Below, one piece after another: positions 11,832 to 22,561 of a stretch of 64,000 nucleotides of DNA. The DNA lies in NCBI GenBank assembly GCA_963924555.1, contig OZ004595.1, forward strand, positions 3,410,001-3,474,000. The letters run 5' to 3'. The DNA comes from Crambe crambe (taxonomy: Eukaryota > Porifera > Demospongiae > Poecilosclerida > Crambeidae). The notes below the pieces were generated by a model. It was not told the DNA's origin and searched no databases. It saw only the letters and a list, made by a program, of their open reading frames with translations. Both the position numbers and the translations under genes were made by a program. Position 1 is the first letter of the stretch, and every line of letters begins with the position of its first letter.

Positions 11832-12842
11832 GGGTTGTGAGAGAATCAGCTAGTCCCTAGGCCAGCCCTGTAGTCTTGGTGAGGAAGAAGAGTGGGGATA
11901 TTAGATTTTGTGTGGACTATAGACGGCTGAATGCTGTCACTCGGAAGGACGTGTTCTCCATGCCCCGCATCAATGATCTCTTAGATCAGCTCAATGGGAA
12001 GAGGGTGTTTTCCACATTAGATGCAAAGAGTGGGTACTGGCAAATTCCAATGGATCCCAAGTCTATGGAAAAGACACCAACCAGGGACTATACGAGTTTA
12101 CAGTGCCCTTTGGTCTGTGCAATGCCCCTGCCACATTTCAGAGGCTAGTTCAGAGGGTATTGATGGGACTTGAGACCTTTTGCAGTGTGTACATTGATGA
12201 CATCATTGAGAGTGAGGGAGGGCATGTTGATCACCTGCGGCAAATTTTCCAAAGGCTCCGTAGGTATTGCCTTAAACTTCACCCAAAGAAGTGCAAGTTT
12301 GCACAGGGCTCAGTGGAATACTTGGGCACATCATCTCTGAGAGGGGAATCATGCCTAACCCTGGGAGAGTTAGAGCTGTTTGTGATTTTCCCGTCCCCAC
12401 CTCAGTGAAAGGAGTTAGACAATTTCTGGGGATGGCCAGCTATTACCGAAGGTTTATACCTGGGTTTGCAAAGATCGCTTCCCCCTTGCATGCTTTGACC
12501 AGGCAAACGGTACCTTTCTTTTGGTCACTGGCATGTCAAGGTGCATTCCAGAAGTTGAAGGACTTGTTAGTCTCCCCATCAGTATTGGTTTATCCAAATT
12601 TTGACAAGAGTTTTATCATGCATACGGATGCAAGCATTGAAGGCCTAGGAGCTGTTCTTGAACAGGAACAGGAGGATGGGAAGTTACATCCTGTGGCCTA
12701 TGCTAGCCGGTCCTTAAGTAAGGCAGAGAAAAATTACGGGATCACTGAGATGGAAGCATTGGGTGTGGTTTGGGGAGCCAAACATTTTAGGGCATACTTG
12801 TATGGACACAAGTGTGTGGTGTACACCGACCACTCCCCCTGC
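11832..12842 (+). pseudogene. gypsy pol: reverse transcriptase and RNase H
   Basis: The RT motifs in order are VLVRKKSGDIRFCVDYRRLN, STLDAKSGYWQIPM, PFGLCNAPATFQR and VYIDDI (the catalytic DD of the YxDD box). The thumb follows with HPKKCKFAQGSVEYLG, then FLGMASYYRRFI. RNase H carries HTDASIEGLGAVLEQ and the ITEMEALGVVW Glu, ending at VYTDHS. Frameshifts occur near 12110, 12330 and 12830, so no intact enzyme can be made. Confidence 0.9.
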
Positions 12843-14343
12843 TAAAGGTCCAACATCCATCTGGGAAGTTGGCAAGGTGGAGCCAAACCCTGTCTGAATT
12901 TGAGTTGGAGTTACACTATAGGCCTGGTAGAGTGAATTCCAATGCAGATGCTTTATCTAGAGCACCTGTTGGTGAGAGTGACCCTGAGTCTGATAGTGAA
13001 GTGCAGATTTCTCATGTTTCTGCTACTATCGATACCCTACCTGAACTTGGAAAGTTGCAGAGAGATGATGCTATGATTGGGCAGGTAATGAGGTTTGTGG
13101 TTGAAGGAATTATGCCTTATGATAAGTGAAAAGGATAGATTTGTTGTATTGGAGGGATTGTTGTATTATCTGGACCCTGCTAGGAAAGATCAGGCTAGAT
13201 TGGTGATACCTGAGGTTCTGAGGAGAAAATTGATAGAGGAATTGCATGATGGTAGTTTTGCTGGGCATTTTGCGGTGAAGGGACTGTATGGGAAATTGAG
13301 TAGACGGTATTGGTGGAAGGGGATGTACTCGGATGTGTATTAATTCTGTAAAGGTTGTTTGACATGTGCTGCTTATAGGGGTGGTGGCAGGAGAACTAGA
13401 TCCCCCTTGAAGCCAATAGCAGTTGGTGGTCCATTTGAGCGTGTGGGAGCGGACATAATGGAAATGCCACTGACCACACTGGGGAATCGGTATGTGATTG
13501 TGTTTTTGGATTATCTAACAAAATGGGTGGAGGCATATCCACTGCAGGATCAGACTAGTGAAACCATAACAAGGGTACTAGTGGACATGGTTATTTGTCG
13601 GCACGGGGTACCTCGTGAGTTGCTGTCTGATTGTGGGGCCAACTTTTTGTCTGTGGTGATCCAGGGTGTGTGTGAGTTGACTGGAATGGCTAAGGTCAAC
13701 ACGACAGCATACCACCCTCAGACAGACGGGTTAGTTGAGAATTTCAATCGAACTCTCAGGGCCATGTTGGCGAAGCACAGCCGTGCATGGGGGGACCAGT
13801 AGGATGTCCATTTGCAACAACTCTTATTTGCATATTGGACCAAACCTCACGAATCCACCAAGGAGGCTCCATTCTTTCTGGTTTATGGCAGGGATGCTAG
13901 GTTGCCAACGGAGAGTGTCCTGGACACACCCCCATCTCCTTATTTGGTGGATAGTGAAGATTATAAGGTTGAATTGGCAGGAGGACTTGTTAAGGCATGG
14001 GAGATTGCACGGTCGGAGGTTGAGAGGGCTCAGCAGAGGCAGAAGAAGCAGTATGATAAGAGGGCGAAGTCAGTAGTGTATCGGAAGGGAGATCAGGTGA
14101 TGGTTTTTATGCCGCTGGAGTCTACAGCCAAAGATCGGAAGCTGGTGTTGCCGTATCATGGGCCTTATCGGGTATTGGAGGTGCAGATGAACTGTCTTCG
14201 AGTTTGACTGGTGGACAGACCCCATGAAGAGGCCATCTTAGTCAGTATGGATCGAGTAGTTGAATGTGCTGACGAATTTCCAAATGTATCCTGGAGAGGA
14301 AAGACGGAGGTGTGGCCAAAAATCCAAGTATTCACTGCGTAAC
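12843..14343 (+). pseudogene. gypsy pol: integrase and C-terminal GPY/F-like module
   Basis: A connection (RPGRVNSNADALSR) leads to the HHCC finger (LHDGSFAGHFAVKGLYGKLS, then CKGCLTCAAY). The core keeps GADIMEMP, the SDCGANF position (usually DxGxxF with Arg) and ENFNRTLR with the catalytic Glu. A C-terminal YHGPYRVLE module follows. Stops or shifts occur at about 13128, 13342 and 13801. The tail reads to a stop at about 14343, just before the 3' LTR. Confidence 0.88.
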
Positions 14344-14472
14344 ATTTGAGATATTCCCACAGGATTCAGGAACAGTACATTGATTTGTGTTATCTGCTAG
14401 CTAGCTACTCATTACTAGTTGTATCACATTATGTTGTTCCCGAGGCCGTGAACGTGCTTAGGGGCGGGGTGA

Positions 14473-14634
14473 TGTAATACTGATTGTTTTGATTGCGTGT
14501 GTGGTAATATTGTCATCCTGTAGTTTGTTTTCGTATCCTGTTTTGTACTATGTAGTTGTAAGTTTTTGTAATGATAATCAGTCTATGCCAAAATCTAAGA
14601 CTCAACGTTTGATGAGGCAGCCAGCCTCGTTACA
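14473..14634 (+). repeat. 3' LTR of gypsy element
   Basis: It starts TGTAATACTGATTG after the polypurine tract and most plausibly ends CGTTACA at 14634, giving a TG...CA repeat of 162 bp followed by CTAC. The 3' boundary is inferred from the CTAC target duplication, because the 5' copy is truncated. Confidence 0.65.
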
Positions 14635-14638
14635 CTAC

Positions 14639-15034
14639 ATAAAGAAACACATGTCCCAACCCAATGGTCACTCATATAAATGGGTTTGACAGTCCCCAGC
14701 CAAACATTTGAGATCTAGTTCATATATAGAAGGGTTATAAAGTGCCACTAACCTTCCCTTCAAGTTATTTATAATGGCCACAGGTATTGATGAGAGATAA
14801 CAGGACGGGGGTACTATATTGTATCAGGCCAACTGTATCAAGCAAGCATCTGTTGTTGAGTCAAACACTGGTTAACTACTACCTGTGACTCTGTTTAGGT
14901 TGTTTTCTCTCCATTGCAGATTTTTAACAGTCTTTACTAAAGAAGAGCTCAAGTTGTAAATAAGGTCTAATACGGTGCTTGCTACTAAATAGTAGAATAA
15001 TTTATGGCCACCTATGGCTCTATTATCTATGGTT
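14639..15034. other. Noncoding gap between transposons
   Basis: AT-rich sequence between the gypsy 3' LTR and a foldback element. I see no gene. Confidence 0.5.
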
Positions 15035-15180
15035 TTGTGAAATAGAGCATTTGCATGCATCCTTTTACCATGCCAACGGTGGCCATTTTGGTGCACAATC
15101 TCCATTGAGTGTAATACTAATTGTGCACCAAAATGGCCGCTGTTGGCATGTTAAAAGGATGCATTGCAAACGCTCTATAG
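15035..15180. repeat. Foldback MITE
   Basis: Two 55-bp arms share GCATCCTTTTAcCATGCCAA, then ACGGTGGCCATTTTGGTGCA and CAATT-type ends, in inverse orientation, and flank a loop of about 20 bp. The left arm starts near 15043 (GAGCATTTGCATGCATCC). The right arm ends near 15178 (TTGCAAACGCTC). It has no coding capacity. It sits at the truncated end of the neighbouring retroelement. Confidence 0.8.
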
Positions 15181-15261
15181 GGTCCCGGCGGAACCGTTCC
15201 ATTCCGTTCCGTAGAATAGTGAGGCCTGTCGAAGCATAGACTACGTACAGACTTGTCCCAG

Positions 15262-15835
15262 CTGGTGTTCTCAGCTCCCGCCTTTTTGAGGGCTTTCTTT
15301 ATGGTACCATTGAGGCGTTCAATGAGTCCATTTGCTTCTGGGTGGTATGATGCAGTTTTTATCTGATGTATGCCCATGGTCTTCATCACTAGGCTGGTGA
15401 ATTTGGCAGTGAAATTGCCTCCGTTATCATGTACCAATAACTGTGGCACTCCATAGGTTGAGAAGGGCTTCTGCTGTAGATACTGCATCAATTTTTTTGA
15501 GGGGTACGGCTTCAGGCCATCTGGTGGCCAGGTCCACCATGGTGAGGAGGTATTTGTGTCCTCTTCTTGTGGTGTTCAATGGTCCCACCATGTCTATTGC
15601 CAGCTTAGTCCAAGGGGTATGGATCACGGGGATGGGTTGCAAGGGGTGGTAGTCTTTTCTGTGTGCATTGTAGGTACAGCACATCTTGCAGGATTTGCAG
15701 TGAACTGCAACATCCTTGCCAATTCCTTGCAATAAAAGTGTTGCTGGATATTGGACCTTGTCTTTTTGGCACCAAAATGTCCAGAGCAGGCATGCCCTGC
15801 TTCTAAAATGTGTTGTCTTAGCTTGGTAGGCACAA
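15262..15835 (-). pseudogene. Integrase of Gmr1-like element (finger and core)
   Basis: Finger: LRQHILEAGHACSGHFGAKK, then a Cys pair (CKSCKMC). Core: WTKLAIDMVGPL with the first Asp, then YLLTMVDLATRWPEAVPLKK, then HDNGGNF with the second Asp and NGLIERLNGTIKKALKK with the Glu. Fragments lie in three frames with shifts near 15.65 and 15.48 kb. Homology ends at WDKSV (about 15262). The remaining 80 bp contain GGTCCCGGCGGAACCG, which resembles the end of the MITE at 18392. Confidence 0.85.
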
Positions 15836-16300
15836 CGATCTTGCTTGGCTGTTCAAAAGGGCAGGTTTATGGCATAGAGGATGCCATTCTTCACTGTGAA
15901 TTTGACAGGGGTCTTCTGCTGCCTGGAATAACTGCTTCAGGCTTGGGTCTCTTTCTATGAGCTGTGCTCTGGTGAAAGGAGCTGTCACCACTATCTTCGG
16001 CTTGGGTATCTGGCCAGGTCTATCCGCAGGCTCAGATCCTTGTGTTTCACTCTCTCTTCTGTCTGCTGGAGTAGGAGGGTCTGGATTCTCTTGTGTGTCC
16101 TCCTGCTGTTCCTGCTGTGTAGCTGTAGCTGGGTCAGGCATTACCACTGGGTCCTCAGCCGCTGGCTCTGGAGCAGGGTCAGGGATATCTGCATAAGTTG
16201 TGAGCTTAGGCTTGGCTCTGGCTGGGGTTACTGCTTTTTCCTGCTGAGCTCTCCTTCTTTGAGCTCTGGTCTGTACTGCTATGATCTGGGCTGCAGTCAA
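15836..16300 (-). pseudogene. Linker between protease and integrase (Gmr1-like pol)
   Basis: It begins TAAQIIAVQTRAQRRRAQQE, continues as a Pro/Glu/Asp-rich spacer and ends TRAQLIERDPSLKQLFQAAE, then the pre-integrase segment. TRAQ plus DPSLKQLF is what I expect just before an integrase finger in this group. A frameshift near 16295 separates it from the protease frame. Confidence 0.7.
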
Positions 16301-17090
16301 AGTTTTCTAAGTCCAATTCTTCTAAATTTGGAGGTGTTAATTGGTTTGGATGGGCTCTGTCTGCGGAGTGTAAATTGGGCTGCTGTGCAAGGGAACTTTG
16401 TTGTTCAGCTGTCCTCTCCTGAGAGGGCTGTGGGTCCTGGGCTCTCTCCTCTACCACTTGGCTGGTAGGTTCTCCTGCCTCACCTGCCTCTCCTATTTGC
16501 TGCTGGTCGGGTTGGTCTGGATCATCTTGGATGGTAACATTCCACTGGACCTTCTTTCCAGGGATGTGTCTGCCAATGATCACTGGGTGTGTCTGGGGGC
16601 CACTGCTGCTAGTATATAGCTGAAGTGGTTGTCCATTGATTTCTGCTTGGAACAAGGCTGTCTGAAGTGTCTCAGGCTTTGTGCTGGACTGCACATTATC
16701 TTCAGGTAGTAGGTCTCTTGCTATGACACTGATGTCAGCACCACTATCTATGAACATGGACACAGGCTTGTCTCCAATCTTGCCGGGTTTAAGGACAGGA
16801 CTTGGAGTCTTCTTGTCAAAGAATGATGGAATTTGGACCAAATTGATTTTCACACAGTCTCTTGCAATGTGGCCTATTTCACCACACTTAAAGCACACAA
16901 GCTGTGAGTGATCTGGAGGTTTGGAGAAGGTTCTGGAAGATACTGGATCTTTTCCATGGGCTGCTGGTGCACTGTCCTTGTTCTCCTTGAAGTCTTTCTG
17001 GGTGTTGGTTATCACCTGCCGGTGTTGATGACTGTCTTGTGACTGTTGGGCATGTGACTTGTGGCTGTAAATAGAGTGAGAGTGAGGTCC
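16301..17090 (-). pseudogene. CCHC zinc knuckle and aspartic protease of Gmr1-like element
   Basis: One knuckle CFKCGEIGHIARDC (C-X2-C-X4-H-X4-C) lies at about 16900. The protease active site follows as SMFIDSGADISVIARDLL. A Glu/Gln/Pro-rich tail trails to about 16300. The frame differs by one base from the upstream gag frame; the switch falls at a run of five C on the plus strand (17089-17093). That could be a simple indel or a frameshift site. Confidence 0.85.
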
Positions 17091-17862
17091 CCCACTGTCT
17101 GTGCTGATTGTTAGGCCTTTGATGCCTGTCTTTATTGTGGTCCCTGTAGTTTTCTTTGTCTCTCTTATCTTTAGAGATGTCTACAGGGTTTTTAAAGTTG
17201 TTTGTAGATTCATCCCAATGGTGGGCTTGGAAATGAGAAGAGGCTAGCTCTGCAGCCTTGCTTGCATCTTTAGGCTTTAGATCTCTCACATACTGTTGGG
17301 TTTTATAAGGCATAAGCTGAAGGAGCTTTTCTGTTAGCAAGGCCTCAAAGAGTTCATCAGGACATCTCTTCAGCTTCTTTCTGAGAATGCTTTCTGCCTC
17401 TTGCCAAGTTTCTTGGCCAGGCTTGTCCCACTCCCACCAGCTCTTGGTAGGGTGCTGAGATTCTAGCTTAACTTTAGATATAAGCTTTGCTTTAAGAGAG
17501 GTGTAGTCACCTTTTAAAGCTGGGTCTAGGGCGTTAGCAATTTGTCTGCATTGTTGGTTAAGCAGAGGTAGAAGGTTATAGGCCCAGTTAGCTCTGAGTA
17601 AGCCTCTTGCTTGTTGGGTATCTTCAAAAATTTGTAAATAGTCAAGGATGTCCTTGTTTCTCATGGGGGCACACTGAGGCAGTGCTTCCATAGCTGCTCT
17701 GTTTTGTTGACTAGCATGCATAGCTTCAAGGCTAGCATGCATAGCTTCAAGGCTGGCTTGCATAGTTTGTATTAAGCTAGTCATGTTTTTCTCACTTGTC
17801 TCCCTCTGAAGTTGTTGTTCCTTGATGAGGAGAGCCATGGGGTCTGTTAGGTCTGCTGCATA
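17091..17862 (-). pseudogene. gag (SCAN-like capsid) of Gmr1-like element, main part
   Basis: A coiled-coil-like stretch with a short direct repeat (SLEAMHA twice) is followed by a helical capsid region: DILDYLQIFEDTQQARG, WAYNLLPLLNQQCRQIANAL, KSWWEWDKPGQETWQEAESI and LRKKLKRCPDELFEALL. The helices and spacing resemble the SCAN domain, which published work derives from Gmr1-like gag. The upstream 37 codons of the open frame belong to the inserted MITE, not to gag. Confidence 0.75.
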
Positions 17863-17868
17863 ATGATC

Positions 17869-18392
17869 CAGAGGTGGAGGAAGCAAATTTTCATTGGTCA
17901 GGCAAAAACCATGCATAGAGATTTTATTGCAAGCCATATAATTTGAAGCCTGAAAACAATTTTTTTTGCAATGCTGATTTCTCATTCGGTGCTCATCCCT
18001 ACTCTACATTAAAGTCCAACTTCTCTGCTTTATTCATGTAAAAATGTTTATAGAGAAAATGGTTCAATTGTGCCTGTCCCATGGTATATAGCTACTTTGT
18101 AACTTATTCCACTGTGGCTATGACCTATTTTGCTTGCTTTTATTTTTTAGTTAGCTAGCTAGCTAAATCCACTGTCCTTTTTTTCCTTTGCTAAATCTTC
18201 AATCATTATGGGCGTGGCAGCGAATTGGTGTGCGTTAATTAGAGATCGCTCTGAAGCTCTGTAGAACTAGAAAGCTGCGACACTGCGACTTAGCTCAGGT
18301 TTACAACATTATAAGATTACTTTAGGCTTTAGTAATTTTTCAATATTGGTCCGGCAGCTGCTGGGTCTGCCGGGCCGGTTCCGGCGCCCCTG
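17869..18392. mobile_element. hAT-like MITE (524 bp) inserted in gag
   Basis: The plus-strand left end is CAGAGGTGGAGGAAGC and the right end is GGCGCCCCTG (complement CAGGGGCGCC). ATGATC flanks both sides (17863-17868 and 18393-18398). The gag frame runs into the element at GAT CAT and resumes at GAT CAT in the same frame on the other side, so the insertion point is exact. hAT elements usually make 8-bp duplications; only 6 bp match here. Confidence 0.8.
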
Positions 18393-18398
18393 ATGATC

Positions 18399-18713
18399 AC
18401 CAGGAATGTCTTCATCATTCTCTTCTCTTATTAATCTTGGAGGTGTTCTGTCTCTGTCATCTCCATGTCTTGGTGGAGAAGGGCAACTCAGGGTGTGAGG
18501 TGGTCTGAAGTCCATCTCTTCTGACCGTTTGGCTGCAGCTCTCTCTTTCATCCAGGTTTCCAGGTTGAGGGTACCTGAATAAGCTGCAAGAGCCATCTGT
18601 CTCTCCCTTTCTTCTAGCTGGCTGAGATATCTGAGGTCGAGGGTTGTCTGGTTGCTCAGTCTGGATGCAGACATGTCCAGTAGGGGTGCTCTTGGAGGAG
18701 ATTCAAATAGCAC
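18399..18713 (-). pseudogene. gag N-terminal part of Gmr1-like element
   Basis: About 105 codons from a Met at 18713: a basic, Arg/Glu-rich segment (YLSQLEERERQMALAAYSG, TWMKERAAAKRSEEMDF, then Pro-rich). It ends in an acidic stretch that meets the MITE. It is collinear and in frame with the gag remainder at 17862. Plausible gag start, about 300 bp from the primer-binding site. Confidence 0.6.
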
Positions 18714-19026
18714 TGGTCTGGCAAGTCTTTGCTGGGTTGGTTAGTTTTTGTCTGACAGCACAGTTTTGGCTGCCAAACTTCAGCTGGAGTTGGAGTAAAC
18801 TGGTGATTTGTAGGAAAGTTGTCTCCTTCACCCAAGGGGTTAGTTAGCTGTTAAAACAGCTGGTGAAATCTTTTGACCAGGATTTATACTGGCTTTGCTG
18901 TGCACCAATAGTTGGGTGCTGAGTGACCGTCTCAGACTGAGTCACTGACTTACAAATTCAAATCTGGAGGTGTGAATCCTCTGGGAAACAAACTGAATCT
19001 CTTCTGGTAGGCGGTAGGCCTGGGTA

Positions 19027-19200
19027 GCTGGAGCACCAATTTGTTGGGTTTCAGGTCCTGGGATTGCCCGCAGGTAGTCTTACTCACTCAACAGAGCTAT
19101 GTAGAACAGAGAGACTTGTACTATACAAAATCTTTATTCTGACAATAGACTGGACACAACTGACAAAATCACAAGTTTAAGTACTAATGCATGATGTAAT
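19027..19200 (-). repeat. 5' LTR end and primer-binding site of Gmr1-like element
   Basis: On the minus strand an AATAAA signal (about 19135), a T-rich stretch and GGACCTGAAACCCAACA end at 19042 with CA. TGGTGCTCCAGC follows, as expected for a tRNA primer site. The LTR start is not defined, because the partner LTR is missing. Confidence 0.55.
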
Positions 19201-19828
19201 AATGTTCTAAATAAGTACGTGTGCTATTTAATGTTTGTCCGGTACTGGTGGGCTGGAGCCCAACAGCCCCTTTTTGGCACTTTAACAATATTTGCCACTT
19301 CGCTGCAATTGTACTAGAAGTGTACATCTGTGTTGCACATGCAGAACATCTTTCAGCTTTTCTGGTGCCGGAAATGGCAATTGTCATGACGTATGGTAGA
19401 GACGGATATGTCGTCAATAAAACCTGCACCCTTTCCTGTCAGTATATCCATGCATGGTAATAATTAACCAAGGTAGCTAGCCATGAAGTGTGATCGATCT
19501 TTGCTGCCACATTTTGATGAGGTTGGTGTCTACATTTCCAGTACATAGCTACTTTGCTGGAATCAATTTTTGAAATGATGGTTTCAATAGCTGGAACACT
19601 TGACAGTAGGTAAATCCCACAATAATTCACAATTCATAGGATTCAGTTTGTTGTTGGGAAATATGCTCCATTTCAAATCTTCAGCTAGTTCTTGATGAGG
19701 ATTCTTTGATTGAGGTACTCAATTTGCATAGAGTAACAGGTATTTTGGGTGCATTGAGAATGATCCACGGTGGTGAACCAAAAATTCGAGTCTTGCATGT
19801 AGAGCAGTGGCATCAACTTCTCTTCCAA
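19201..19828. other. Noncoding, possibly rest of LTR
   Basis: Part may belong to the LTR that ends at 19042. Short ORFs on both strands match nothing I know. Confidence 0.4.
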
Positions 19829-21342
19829 CATAGGTGCTGGAAGCAGGGGGGCCAGGGGGGCACAGGCCCCCCCCCCCAGATTTTGAGCTGGGGAGGCCTT
19901 GGGGGCACTTTTTTATGGCCATTAACAGAGCAAGTACAGGCAAGAAGCAGCTGCTTGTACATTGCTAAATTAAGTAAATTGCCAACCTAGCAATTTACAG
20001 GCAGCTAGCCTGTAGCAAGCAGGATTGAAGTTAGGTGTGGAATCATGAACGCAAAGTGTGCCATCTAGGGGGGTCTGGGGGTATGTTCCCCCAGAAAATT
20101 TTTGGATTTTTGGACCTCTTAGATTCAATTTGCGCACTCTAGGAAACACTTTAGATATTACCCTTTGAATAAATTATTTTGTGACATTATAATTATCAGC
20201 TACACAACAATGTTTCAATTAAGTTATTTGAATTTTCCAAACAGCCGTATAGTCTTCACCCACAAATTCATTAGCCACATCAATTTCATTCAATAAATCA
20301 GTGTGATCTTTACACACATGCAAAATCATTAGGTTATTAAGTCCGGACACAGGACTGCATCTGTGTTTCTGCTCTAGGAACATAATATGAGCTAACTTAA
20401 CTAATGTGGTTACTAGATCTACAGGCATCATCATCTAAGGCTATGGTCAAGAAAGAAACAGTCTATGTATACATCCATTTTGGCTTGGTCACACATTAGA
20501 TAACTCAGTGCATACTAACTGAGACTTCCTTAACAATCACACCTGTGACCTTGTATGTGTCACTTTGGAGCATTTTGGCTTTCATTTTCAAGGTCACACA
20601 TTAGTTAACTCAGTGCATACTAACTTCGTGAACACCTGTGACCTTGCATGTGTCACTTTGGAGTATTTTGGCTTTCATTTTCAAGGTCACACATTAGTTA
20701 ACTCAGTGCATACTAACTTCGTGAACACCTGTGACCTTGCATGTGTCACTTCAGAGTTTGAGTATAATAGCTAGCTAGCAATTTTTGAGATGGTTCACAC
20801 CTTTGCCTATACTCATGCTGTCATATAATGCACACAAATATGTGCTAGGGAGATTTGGGGAAAATTGATCCAATTATGAAGCAAAAATGCTAAAAGTGGC
20901 AGCCTGTAAGTGAAGCCAACATGGAGCCTCTAAATAACTTGCTCTTTCTTGCACCCTTCCCCATGGCCCAGTCCTAGTCCTGCAACCCCACCTATCTAAT
21001 CCGGCATAATTAACTGTAATGCTCAAAAAGTGGTATGGCCATCGCCCTACCAGCCCTACTGCTAACTATGGGCCTGGGAAGTGCATGCTTATTGTACCTG
21101 ACAGTGTGCAGTTTAATAATGGCTAAGCAGTGTTCTTTAACTGGGTGGATTTCAATGATATAGCTAATGCTCTTGCATGTTCATAAAGAAAAATTCGTAG
21201 CTAAATGATAGATTTTTTGGTGTGATCAATAATAACTAATTTTCCACATGTTGTTTGTACATTATATCATAGATTACATGAAATTTGCACTGTACAATGA
21301 TGCAAGTGCCCCCTCAGTCAAAAATAGCTTCCAGCACCCCTG
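19829..21342. mobile_element. Non-autonomous hAT-like element (about 1.5 kb)
   Basis: The ends are CATAGGTGCTGGAAGC (19829) and GCTTCCAGCACCCCTG (21342). The left end is followed by G/C runs (AGGGGGGCCAGGGGGGCAC) much like those of the autonomous hAT at 28696. TCCAA lies on both sides, so the target duplication is unclear. The interior from 20009 to 21080 is related to the segmental duplication copies at 7681-8770 and 26526-27357. No transposase is present. Confidence 0.7.
20477..20757. repeat. Tandem repeats of about 92 bp inside hAT-like element
   Basis: Three successive units begin ATTTTGGCTT and include AAGGTCACACATTAG, CTCAGTGCATACTAAC and ACCTGTGACCTTG. The last two units are nearly identical and the first is shorter. 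Related, less regular units occur at 8220-8460 and 26820-27040. Confidence 0.8.
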
Positions 21343-21954
21343 TCCAAGGTATGATGTAATGGGAAAGGAGACAAGGAGAGGTGGTAAGTGCTTTTTGGTG
21401 GTGATATTATAAGCCCATTGATCACTCTCTGCTGCTGCATGCTTCTTTCTGCACGATTATCGAGTACTCAAGTGAGACTTCCTTCCACTCATGGCTGATA
21501 GAAATAAATACATAGCCTATATAGCTTATTATAGCTTATTATCCCATGCACAATGCACAGCTATAGTCATGGTTGTATAGTTAGCTAGCTATATGAATGT
21601 GGTGTTACTTTACAGATAGCTGATCAATGTCATAATTAATTTTATAGATTGGCAAAAGTGCATCATTACAAGAGTACACCAAATCTTATATTGCTCAAGC
21701 GATAATCTAGTCCTAGCTTTAGTATTTACATGATGGAGCTTTTCTTTTAATATTATAGTACTGATGTTCTTCCCCCGACCAGTTAAGACCCTATCATACC
21801 TCTAACTGAGCAAAATTAGACTATCATTGTAGCACACTTGTTATAAACAAGCTCAAGCGATATCCCAATCCCAGTTGCAGCAGATTCATGAAAAAATAAT
21901 GCTCAAATGCTCCTTATATGGACATTTTTACCCCAACAAGTTCTGTACATATAT
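21343..21954. other. Noncoding, no gene seen
   Basis: AT-rich sequence with TAGCTAGC runs and a duplicated ATAGCTTATT at 21521. No ORF or clear element. Confidence 0.5.
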
Positions 21955-22381
21955 TTAGTGCTGGTCACATGACTTGTGACCAATCAGATCCTCTGAAAAG
22001 TGTACTTTAAATCTCATAAAGCACACTTTTATGTGCACTAAATGTTTAGTGCACACTTGGGGAACTGTGCTGACGGTACATAGGAGCCTAGTGGAAGATC
22101 TACTAGGACTATGACCTTCCAGCCTCAGTCCCTAGTGCTTACAGGAAGTATATGTCTTAATGTTTTCTTTTATAGACTTTAGCATTTCACTTATTACATT
22201 GGGTTTCAAACAGGAAAACCTCAGGAATTTACCTCGTTTATTTTTTCGAATATTATTAAATTAGAGCATTCTTACTGAACCAAAGTATGTCAGAGCTTGC
22301 TAGGTACTAGGGCTAGGGTTGTGTAAGGACCAACTGGAATTTGATTGGTCACAAGTCATGTGATCAGCACTAAAATGTTTA
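21955..22381. repeat. TIR element, about 427 bp
   Basis: Inverted termini of about 38 bp: left TTTAGTGCTGGTCACATGAC then TTGTGACCAATCA (21956-21993), right TGATTGGTCACAAGTCATGT then GATCAGCACTAAA (22341-22376). The interior carries a second inverted motif around AAAGTGTACTTTAAA. It abuts a foldback element. Confidence 0.7.
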
Positions 22382-22561
22382 GATCACTCTATTCTAGCTC
22401 CATGTGTTTTAATGCATGGTGCACTCGAATGATGCTATAATGCTCTCGGTGATGTAATGCACTTGCCTTCGGCTCGTGCATTACATTCACCTCAAGCATT
22501 ATAGCATCATTCTCGTGCAGGTGCATTAAAACACTTAGAGCTAGAAAAGAGTGAACTAAAT
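22377..22561. repeat. Foldback MITE, about 185 bp
   Basis: A near-perfect palindrome: GTGTTTTAATGCA, GATGCTATAATGCT and GTAATGCAC on the left, with their complements on the right (22485-22534). It is centred on GCCTTCGGC near 22472. Weaker complementarity (TAGATCACTCT.TTCTAGCTC) extends to 22377 and 22561. Confidence 0.8.

Larger units (their letters stand above)
9259..14634 (+). mobile_element. Decayed Ty3/gypsy LTR retrotransposon with nested DNA transposon
   Basis: Direct terminal repeats begin TGTAATACTGATTGTTTTG at 9259 and 14473. A purine-rich tract (GGGGCGGGGTGA) precedes the 3' LTR. CTAC at 9255-9258 and 14635-14638 may be the target duplication. The pol order is RT, RNase H, integrase zinc finger, integrase core and GPY/F-like tail. 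The body shows several stops and frameshifts. Gag and protease are absent, because the 5' LTR runs straight into pol. A 2.18-kb DNA transposon splits pol at 9638-11821. Confidence 0.85.
15240..19200 (-). mobile_element. Truncated Gmr1-like Ty3/gypsy retrotransposon (gag-PR-IN order)
   Basis: Read on the minus strand: LTR end and primer-binding site (about 19042-19027), gag (18713 to about 17090, split by a MITE), CCHC knuckle and aspartic protease (about 16900-16690), a charged linker, the integrase finger and the integrase core. The core stops near 15262. No RT or RNase H lies between protease and integrase, and the linker runs straight from one to the other. That order is known for Gmr1-like gypsy elements, in which IN precedes RT. 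RT-RH and the 3' LTR would then have been lost by truncation at 15.2 kb. Frameshifts show it is dead. Confidence 0.75.
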
